A stretch of DNA of 64,000 nt from NCBI GenBank assembly GCA_963824275.1, contig CAWGOT010000007.1:372001-436000 (forward strand), given 5' to 3'. The position numbers and the translations under genes were made by a program. This DNA comes from JANXQG01 sp963824275 (GTDB lineage Bacteria; Planctomycetota; Planctomycetia; Pirellulales; Thermoguttaceae). Positions 57,227 through 64,000 of the stretch are shown in pieces (the first letter of the stretch is position 1; the number at the start of each line of letters is the position of its first letter). The notes under the pieces are model-generated. The model saw only the letters and a program-made list of their open reading frames with translations. It did no database searches and had not been told where the DNA came from.

Positions 57227-58059
57227 ATGTTCCAAAGAGTATTTGCTTTCGTCTTGGCCGCCATGGGCTTGTTTTCCGGCCTTGCGCTGGCGGCTGCCCA
57301 GGAAGCCAATCACCCTGCCGGCACGGCGAAAAGCCCGCCCAAGGAACTTGCCTTCGAACTCGGCGGGGGCGTGAAGTTGGAGATGGTCCTGATTCCTTCG
57401 GGCGAGTTCATGATGGGCTCGCCCGACTCGGACAGGGCCGCTTCCCCTAGAGAGAAGCCGCAGCACCGGGTGCGGATCACCAAGCCGTTCTACCTGGGCA
57501 AGTACCCGGTCACGCAGGAGCAGTGGCAGGCCATGATGGGCGAGAACCCCGCCCACTTCAAGGGGCCCAAAAACCCCGTGGAAGTGGTCAGTTGGGACGA
57601 ATGCCTGCAATTCCTGCGGCAACTGAACGAGAAGGTGGGCGGAGGGAAGTTCCAGTTTCCCACCGAGGCCCAGTGGGAATACGCCTGCCGGGCCGGGAGC
57701 ACCACGCACTATTGCTTCGGCGACGACGACGCGCGTTTCGGCGAGTATGGCTGGTATTCGGGGAATTCCGGCGGAAAGTCGCACCCCGTAGGCGAGAAGA
57801 AGCCCAACGCCTGGGGACTCTACGACATGCACGGCAACGTCTGGCAGTGGGTAGGCGACTGGTACGACCGCGATTACTACGCCCATTCGCCCGTGGACGA
57901 TCCGACGGGGCCTGCCACCGGCACGACCCGCCTGAGCCACGGCGGGTGCTGGGCCAGCGCCGCGCGAGCGCCTGGTCGGCGAACCGCGGCGACATCGAGC
58001 CCATCCACCGCGGCACGCACCTCGGTTTCCGGGCGGCGCTGGACCCGCCGGAGGAATGA
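57227..58059 (+). CDS. Exported FGE-sulfatase (SUMF1)-domain protein
   Basis: About 277 residues. Start ATG 57227 (57221 also possible). Signal peptide VFAFVLAAMGLFSGLALAAA. The domain shows MVLIPSGEFMMGSPDSD, VRITKPFYLGKYPVTQEQW, PVEVVSWDECLQFLRQL, FPTEAQWEYACRAGS, NAWGLYDMHGNVWQWVGDWY, SHGGCW and, after a shift near 57960, SANRGDIEPIHRGTHLGFRA. The two Cys of formylglycine-generating enzymes are not evident, so it is likely one of the many non-catalytic or differently acting relatives. No sulfatase gene is seen in the window. Confidence 0.85.
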
Positions 58060-58195
58060 GGAAAGTGCAGGACCATCCTTGCTAGACGGAGGGTATTGGC
58101 CTAGAATCGGTAGTGGAGGCGAGGGATGAATCGCGGCGAGAACCTCGTCGCGGTCTCTTGCGTCCAGAATCCTAAGTCAAGATTCAGAAGTACTC

Positions 58196-58510
58196 ATGGG
58201 CCTTCCGACGATGAATCTTTCGGCCACGCTGGAACCAGACGGTGTGACACTGCGACTGGAGGAGAAACTGACGTTGCGTCCCGGCCGGGTTAGCGTAACG
58301 ATTCAGCCTGTGGAGCCGCCGAGCGGTCCGACGATGCTGGAAGTGCTGGACCGAATTCACCACGAGCAATTCGAGCGCGGCCGGCAGGCGATGACCGAAG
58401 AGGAAATGGCTGCCGAGATTGCCGAGATGCGCGGTGACGACACGGACGACGAACAGCGCTGGCGGGAGATCTGGTCGCAGGTCGTTCCTCCGAGGCAAGC
58501 GGACAGATAA
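58196..58510 (+). CDS. Antitoxin-like partner of the PIN-domain protein
   Basis: 104 residues from ATG 58196; a later start at 58211 is possible. It begins NLSATLEPDGVTLRLEEKL, a short beta region, and continues as an acidic helical region (ERGRQAMTEEEMAAEIAEM), which suits wrapping around a toxin. It ends six bases before the PIN gene. Not from a family I can name, but its position and composition match type II antitoxins. Confidence 0.6.
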   Translation: MGLPTMNLSATLEPDGVTLRLEEKLTLRPGRVSVTIQPVEPPSGPTMLEVLDRIHHEQFERGRQAMTEEEMAAEIAEMRGDDTDDEQRWREIWSQVVPPRQADR

Positions 58511-58516
58511 GTCGCC

Positions 58517-58918
58517 ATGCTGGTCTATCTCGATAGCGTTATCTGTGTTTACGCGGTTGACGGTGCGCCGCCATTTCAGGCAAGGGCAGTCAGGCGGCTT
58601 GCGGCTATTCGCGCCGCCGGTGATCGGCCCGCGATCAGTGACCTGACGTGGTTGGAATGCCGTGTGCTACCGGTCCGAAGGAACGATACGATCGGCTTGG
58701 CCAACATGGAGGCGTTCTTGGAAGCCGCCGATGTAACGCGCCTGCCGATGCCGCTTGCGGTCTATGAGCGCGCATGTCGCATTCGCGCAATTCACAACTT
58801 AAAGCTCGCCGACGCTTTGCACTTGGCGGCCGCGATCGAGGGCGGTTGTGGTCTGCTGCTTACTAACGACTATCGTTTAGGGGCCTTTTCCGATATCCGG
58901 GTTGAGATTCTGCCGTAA
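58517..58918 (+). CDS. PIN-domain toxin (VapC-like)
   Basis: 133 residues. PIN acidic residues: MLVYLDSVICVYAVDG (first Asp), SDLTWLECRV (Glu), HNLKLADALHLAAAIEGG (Asp) and LLTNDYRLG (Asn-Asp). These coordinate the metal of the ribonuclease active site. VapC toxins cleave tRNA or rRNA. The upstream small gene is the presumed antitoxin. It ends 98 bases before a bidirectional hairpin. Confidence 0.82.
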   Translation: MLVYLDSVICVYAVDGAPPFQARAVRRLAAIRAAGDRPAISDLTWLECRVLPVRRNDTIGLANMEAFLEAADVTRLPMPLAVYERACRIRAIHNLKLADALHLAAAIEGGCGLLLTNDYRLGAFSDIRVEILP

Positions 58919-59016
58919 GACCGACACCATTCACTTTGCCAGCGTCCGCGAACGCACTGAAAGATCCGATGACTCGACTGAGGCAATAAAACAAATTGCC
59001 GCACTCCAAAGTGAAA

Positions 59017-59052
59017 AAAGCCGCAGGCACGCTCCAGCGCTCCTGCGGCTTT
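59017..59052. terminator. Bidirectional terminator hairpin
   Basis: Stem AAAGCCGCAGG / CCTGCGGCTTT with a 14-base loop, preceded by a run of A and followed by TTTCAATT. It serves both convergent genes: the PIN gene (ends 58918) and the GH5 gene (ends 59064). Confidence 0.8.
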
Positions 59053-59063
59053 CAATTGTGACG

Positions 59064-60215
59064 TCACTTGGTCGCAGGCTTGGTTTCCTTGGCCGGCTCA
59101 CTCGCCGGCTGGGCCTTGGCCGGGTCGCTGACCTCCTTTTCCGCCTTTTCGGCGCCGCGGGCCAGGGCCTGGGCGATCGCCGGCCATCTCCAGGCGACCG
59201 GGTTCGCCTTGCGATTCATGAGCCCGAAGTCGCCCCCGCCGTTGTCCCACCAAATGGTCGTCATGCCGCGCAGTCTGGCCTGCTCGGCATAATATTCCGC
59301 GTGGGCGACGCGCGACTCCGGATTGACCTTGCTCGTGGAACCCCATTCGCCGATGACGGCGGTGCCGGCCCCCTTCGAGGCCACGTCCTTGGCTTCCCGG
59401 TCGAGTTCCCGCCGCATGGCTGCCTTGTCGTTCTCCGTACCCCAACTGGTTTGATTGCCAAAGGCCATCCCGCCCGGATAATAGGTGTGGATCGAGACCA
59501 CGATGCGGGGGTCGTTGTTGGGAATCACGAGGTCTTTGATGGCTGCATCAGAAGGCGTGGCGGCATGCGTGGCGCACATGATGATCCGCTTGGCGTTGTT
59601 TCCGCCCGTGCCGCGGATGGCGTTAACCGCCGCCACGTGATAGGCGTTGAGGATCGCGCGGGCCTCGGGCGTCCCGCCCGACCATTGATTCACCTGCTGC
59701 TTCGGTTCGTTGAAGGTCTCCAGGATCAGATAGTCGCTGTAGTTCTTGAATCGCTCGGCAATCTGCGTCCAGACCTTGGTGGTCTCGGCGATCCCTTGCG
59801 CCTGCCCTGCGGCAGTCAGCCTGACCCAGCCGTCATGGTGCGTGTTGACGATGGCATACATGCCGTCCTTGAGACAGTAGTTCACGATCTCCTCGACCCT
59901 GTCGAGCCATTCCTTGTTGATCTTGTAGTCGGGAGCGGGGCCGATGTGGCCGTTCCAGGTCACGGGGATCCGCACGGTCTTGATTCCCGTGCTTTTCAGC
60001 AAATCGATCATTGCCTGGGTCGTCTTGGGGTTGCCCCAACCGGTTTCCGAGTTGGCGTCCATGGTATTGCCCAGGTTCCAGCCGACCTTCATGTCATAGA
60101 CAATCTGCTTGGCGGTGATGTCGCGCATCACGCCCGGCGTGCCTTGTGCAAAGACGGTGTTACTGCTAAGCAGGACGATGCCCAGCGATGCGAACAGTGC
60201 AAACGTGCGTTTCAT
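59064..60215 (-). CDS. GH5 endoglucanase-type enzyme, secreted
   Basis: 383 residues, intact. Start ATG 60215 with GGGAG upstream; signal peptide LFASLGIVLLSSNTVFA. Core: MKVGWNLGNTMDANSETGWG, IKTVRIPVTWNGHIGPAPDY, YAIVNTHHDGWVRL, LILETFNEPKQQ with the acid/base Glu, VVSIHTYYPGGMAFG, TAVIGEWGSTSK with the nucleophile Glu and TIWWDNGGGDFGLM. The GWNLGNTxDA and VRIPVTWNGHIG pattern resembles GH5 subfamily 4, which includes xyloglucanases and cellulases. The tail after LARGAEKAEKEV is Lys/Pro/Ala-rich and low complexity. Confidence 0.92.
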   Translation of the reverse strand: MKRTFALFASLGIVLLSSNTVFAQGTPGVMRDITAKQIVYDMKVGWNLGNTMDANSETGWGNPKTTQAMIDLLKSTGIKTVRIPVTWNGHIGPAPDYKINKEWLDRVEEIVNYCLKDGMYAIVNTHHDGWVRLTAAGQAQGIAETTKVWTQIAERFKNYSDYLILETFNEPKQQVNQWSGGTPEARAILNAYHVAAVNAIRGTGGNNAKRIIMCATHAATPSDAAIKDLVIPNNDPRIVVSIHTYYPGGMAFGNQTSWGTENDKAAMRRELDREAKDVASKGAGTAVIGEWGSTSKVNPESRVAHAEYYAEQARLRGMTTIWWDNGGGDFGLMNRKANPVAWRWPAIAQALARGAEKAEKEVSDPAKAQPASEPAKETKPATK

Positions 60216-60287
60216 TGATTCTTCTCCCTTTTGATTGACGGTTGTAAAGTTGATTGGAAAGTCAACCAGTGCTCGTGACCGCAGACC

Positions 60288-60366
60288 GTAGGGTGGGACG
60301 AGTGGAGCGAGTTCCACGATTCTTCCGTCGTTCATGGTGGGACTCGCTCCACTCGGCCCACCCTAC
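60288..60366. repeat. Interspersed palindrome, copy 6
   Basis: GTAGGGTGGGACGAGTGGAG..GAGTTCCAC and GTGGGACTCGCTCCACTCGG..CCACCCTAC, between the GH5 start and the end of the oxidoreductase gene. Confidence 0.88.
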
Positions 60367-60369
60367 CGC

Positions 60370-61944
60370 CTACACCTTGTAGTCCCATTCTTTCCTGTAA
60401 GGCGTGTCGACGAAGGTGTTTGCCATTTCGTCGTTGCTGAACTTGCCGGCCTTGGCGTCCCAGAGGAGGACCTTCGAGCTCGCCGTGTAGACCTCGCCCG
60501 TGCCGACCACCGGGGGCTTCGCGCCGGGCACGTGGACGTGGCCGTCGCCCGACGCGGGAATCCATACCACCGCCGAGTCTGATCGACCCGATCCGCCCCA
60601 ACCGCCGGTGCGTCCCGGGTTGGCGGGCATGCTGTACCGTCGCAAGGTCGCCACCCCGGTCAAGGCGAACTCCGTCATGTCGCAGGCGAGTTCGACGGGC
60701 ATGATCGACTTCTTGCCGGCCTTGCAGGCCTGGATCCACTCGCTGTAATGGTCCGGCCGTTCACAGCGCGGCAAGGTGGGCTTCGGGCTGCTTGAAGTCC
60801 CGGAAACGGCCCTCCGGCAGGAGCCAGCCGCCGGCGAATCCCTGAATCCGCTGGCCGGGCCGGGCTGCGGTATGATCGGGCAGCGAGTTGCTGCCGCCAT
60901 AGAAGGCGGAGACCTGAACGCCCTTCTCGCCCACGAACATCAAGCCCCTGCCCGGCATCCCCATGGATGGCGACATGCACAACGGCCGCGGCGGCTGCAG
61001 TCCGCCGTCGTAGTAGTAGGCCATCATTTCCGGGTGCTTGCCGCGGGCGGGGAAGTGCCACTGCACGTAGTTGCAGATGCTCGCGCACTCCCAGTTGGCG
61101 ACGGTGCCCGCCGGCGAGAACGCCTGGCAGGCGTCGGCCGCGACCCAGTCCGGCGCGCCCATCTCGAGTTCCTCGAAGAAGACGTGCAGGGCGTGGCAGG
61201 CCACGTCGCCCAGGTTGCCCGTGCCGAAATCCCACCAGGGGCGCCAGTTGCCGTAATGGTAAAGCTTGTTGTACGGCCGGGCCGGCGAAGGGCCGCACCA
61301 CTGGTCCCAGTTCATGCCCTCGGGTGGCGTCTGCACGTCCTTTGGCCGCGACAGCCCGCTGGGGCAGTGTGTGCCGGTCCAGAAATGCACTTCATGGATC
61401 GGACCGATGGCCCCGGACAAGAGCAGTTCCGTGGTGTCGCGGGCGGCGGACGACTCGCGAATCCTGGAGGCTGGCCTTGGTGGTGACCTTCGAGGCCAGC
61501 ACCGCCGCCTTGACCCGCCTCGCCTCGGCGATCGTCCGCGTCATTGGCTTGGCGCAATAAAGGTGCTTGTTCATCGCCAGCCCGGCCAGGATCAAGTGCG
61601 AATGCCAGTGGTCCGGCGTGGCGATGATCAGGGCATCGAAGTTCTTGTCCTCCTTGTCGAACATTAGGCGGAAGTCCTTGTAGGTCCGGGCCTTCGGATA
61701 GAGTTCGAAGACCGGTCCGCGAGAGCTGGTGGTCGAGGTCGCAGAGGGCGACGATCTCCTCGCTCTTGCAGCCGGCCACGTAGTCCTGGCCCACGCCGCC
61801 GACGCCGATGCAGGCGATGCGGAGTTTGTCGCTAGGGGCCTGGTAACCGACGCCCCCCAGCACGTGTCGCGGGACTACCATCGCCGCCGCGCCGGCGGCG
61901 AGAACGGCACGCCGCGATAATTTGGACCTGGTTAATTTGTCCAT
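60370..61944 (-). CDS. Gfo/Idh/MocA-type oxidoreductase with Tat signal (frameshifted)
   Basis: About 525 residues with at least four shifts (near 61720, 61480, 60790). The N-terminus RSKLSRRAVLAAGAAAMVV is a twin-arginine signal. Rossmann fold: LRIACIGVGGVGQDYVAG, VALCDLDHQ, DALIIATPDHWHSHLILAGL, HLYCAKPMTRTIAEARRV (CAKP replaces the common EKP). The second half: VHFWTGTHCPSGLSRPKD, RPWWDFGTGNLGDVACHALH, AFYGGSNSLPDH, and VATLRRYSMPANPG in the tail. These proteins oxidise or epimerise sugars with NAD(P); this exported group is expanded in planctomycetes. 23 bases after the lyase-like gene. Confidence 0.85.
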
Positions 61945-61967
61945 GAGAGTCGTCTCCTTGGAAATGG

Positions 61968-64000
61968 CTAGTCTTTAGGCAAGTACTCGCCGGCCCAATC
62001 CAACGATTCGATCAAAACCAGCAGACGGTGGCCGTCAGGTCCTCCCTCGGGTCGGCCGGGCAGTTCACGCACGGGGCTGGGCACGTCAGGGCCGGAAACA
62101 AGGTGCGGCTTGACGCCGAAATTGACCCCGAAGGCGCCGGGGCGGGGATCCCGCGGCCGAGCATCGGCGACCAGGGTCGCCGCCACCTGCCGGCCGAGAT
62201 CGGCGTTCTTGATCACGTAGGCGGCGTAGGCCATCGGCTGGCCCGGTGTGCGAACCGCGTAATTGTGCCAGGCCTCCCAGTACTTGGGATGATCGACCAC
62301 GAGTTCCATTTCGGCCATGACTTCCACGGTTCCAAAGAGCAGGTCGAAGCCGGTCGGACCTCCGCCCGCTCCGCCGCCCCGCCCGCTGCCCATGAACTTG
62401 CCGGTCGCCGGATCGTAAGGGCCGCCGCCCAGCAGTTGGCCGGGCGTGCGGGCCAGCGCCAGCTGCGAATCCATGCCCGCCTTGATCTTGTCCAGCCACT
62501 TCGTATCGAGCGTCCGCTCGTATTCGGTCAGCCAGTTCGAGCAGTAGGCGGCCCAGTCGGTGCCGAAGCTGGCGCTGGCGAATTCGCCGCGATTCGGGCA
62601 TCCGCGGGTCGGTCTTCTTGACCGCGGCATAGGTGAAGTCGGCCGTAAGCTGCTCGCGCATCAGGTCGCCGATCCGCTCGTCGGTACTGAGGAAATAGTA
62701 GAACCGCTTCAGCCCGGCCAGGCTGATGCGCGGCTGCTTGGCGCCGTCGCCCCAGGTGGTTGACGTTGTGGCGGGAGCCGAGCGGCGCAAAGCGGCCGAT
62801 GTGATGCACGTCCACCTCGCTCGTGTTCCGGGTCATGGCCTCGGCCAGGCGGATAGTAGTCCGCCCGGCCCGGTGCGCAGGAAGGTGTACCAGAGCCAGT
62901 AATCGGGCAGCAACTCGGTGTTGTTCCACGCCTGGCCGCCGATGTCGTAGCGCCACTCGTGGCGAATCTCATCGTACATCCGCCCCATGTCGCCGTAGTC
63001 CCAGAAGCCGTACCAGGACCGCTGCTCAACCTCGTCGCGGTAGAAGTTGGCGGCCGTTTCAATCTGATCCTCCAGCGCACCGGCGGACGGCGGTGGACCG
63101 GTCCGGCAGGCTCCAGAAGCCGAAGGCCCGCTGGTCGTGATAATACTGCGGCGTGCAGACCAGCAGGGCCGGCTCGGCGCCGGCCTTGGCCATCTTCACC
63201 AGGTCCGCGTTGGCCGGCACGCTGGAGCAGGCCCAGAGCGTCAGCTCGTTGGTGTTGGCCCCGCCCAGCGGCGAATCCCAGCCCTCCTTCCAGTCCTCGT
63301 AGGCCATGTCCAGCCCGTGCCCCTTGACGTCGTAATGCCGCATGTCCATGGCCGGGACGTCGGGCGACCAGAGCCAGACGCGCAGCTCGCCCAGGGGCGA
63401 GGTCGCGCCGTGAATCTCCAGCGACGCGGGATTCTTCTGCCAGAACTTCTTCACGTCCACCGCGATCCCGCCGGTGATGTCGCCCAGGAAGGCGAGGCCC
63501 AGCGCCCGCTTGCCCTCCGTGACGTGCAGCCACGAGCTCTTGGCCTGCGTGCGTTTCTCGATCACGAAGCCGTTGGCGCTCGACTGCGTGAGCTTGTAGT
63601 CGTCCCAGTCGGCGATGTCGCGGATGTACTGCTGCTCGCGCCGAGTCATATTGGTCGGAGTTCGGGACCCGCTTGCCGGCAACCTGGATGGGGAAGACCT
63701 GACCCAGGTCGCCGTAGGTGATGATCCGCCGGCCGACCATCGGCTTGACCGGCTCGGCCCACATCCCTTCGTCGCCGCCGAAGCGGACGTGCCGGTTGAT
63801 GACTTCCTCCCGCAAGGGCACGGCAAAGGAGATCGCCAGGCCCTTGATGAAATCCTTCTGGCCGTCGCTGTCGAAGACGAACGAATGGACGATGCGGATC
63901 GAGTCCATGCCGGCGTTGAAGTAGAGACGGACGACAAACGGCAGCCACGCACGGTCGGTGGAGGTCGACTTGTGATCGCCCTCGATCTTCACGACCGCCC
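61968..64000 (-). CDS. Exo-rhamnogalacturonan lyase (PcRGLX/YetA)-like protein, 5' end outside the window, frameshifted
   Basis: About 675 residues are visible; the frame is open to the right edge, so the N-terminus is missing. Segments: WLPFVVRLYFNAGMDSIRIV, VHSFVFDSDGQKDFIKG, HVRFGGDEGMWAEPVKPM, WDDYKLTQSSANGFVIEKRT, HGATSPLGELRVWLWSPD, GHGLDMAYEDWKEGWDSPLG and ANTNELTLWAC; then shifted stretches at about 62600-63100 and FDLLFGTVEVMAEMELVVDH near the C-terminus. These match the PcRGLX/YetA family, whose fungal member is an exo-acting rhamnogalacturonan lyase (PL26). Activity here is inferred. It and the downstream Gfo/Idh/MocA gene look co-transcribed. Confidence 0.72.

Noticed and set aside
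58902..60218. 438-codon plus-strand frame opposite the GH5 gene
   Set aside because: Shadow of a clear endoglucanase; it also runs through the terminator hairpin.

Overview
The window looks like chromosomal DNA of a planctomycete of the Pirellula/Blastopirellula type, probably from a draft or metagenomic assembly. The reasons are high G+C, many Hanks-type kinases and FHA domains, secreted glycoside hydrolases, sulfatase-type FGE and Tat-exported Gfo/Idh/MocA proteins, PQQ-like propellers, and interspersed palindromes ending in GTGGG..CCCAC. About half of the long genes are split by single-base indels at which the reading continues cleanly in another frame. I read most of these as residual sequence errors and annotate each such gene as one CDS over its full span.

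Layout. 1-2.2 kb: the end of a GH116 glucosidase-like gene. 2.2-8.7 kb: a signalling block with an AAA ATPase followed by a Hanks kinase fused to a tubulin/FtsZ-like domain (minus strand), and a divergent FHA-EAL protein. 8.7-10.2 kb: an aldehyde dehydrogenase. 10.5-19.1 kb: a seven-gene minus-strand operon of winged helix, coiled coil, PknG-type kinase, PP2C phosphatase, vWA protein, zinc-ribbon/FHA protein and four-helix membrane protein, a complete write/erase/read phosphorylation module. 19.2 kb: tRNA-Gln. 19.25-20.05 kb: repeats without genes. 20.05-30.6 kb: an accessory region of some 17 small, tightly packed minus-strand genes, mostly unrecognised. It includes TPR, HExxH, Cys-rich, membrane and dual-specificity phosphatase proteins and ends in a membrane-anchored serpin-like protein, resembling an immunity-gene array.

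30.6-35.8 kb: a breakpoint with a 21-codon rubrerythrin start fused ahead of an MFS exporter, a REP-flanked Y1 transposase remnant, and three exported proteins. 35.8-64 kb: mainly plant cell-wall breakdown: PL1 pectate lyase, GH31 alpha-xylosidase-type enzyme, three tandem GH35 beta-galactosidase-type genes plus two remnants, a CE2 esterase, a GH5 endoglucanase, a Gfo/Idh/MocA oxidoreductase and an exo-rhamnogalacturonan-lyase-like protein cut by the right edge. Interspersed are a PQQ propeller, a tRNA-dihydrouridine synthase, an SDR-SCP2 fusion, a secreted serpin, a metallo-beta-lactamase-fold protein, an FGE-type protein and a VapBC-like pair.

Together the hydrolases could strip xylosyl, galactosyl and acetyl groups from xyloglucan, cut its backbone and degrade pectin. 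No transporter is linked to them in the window.
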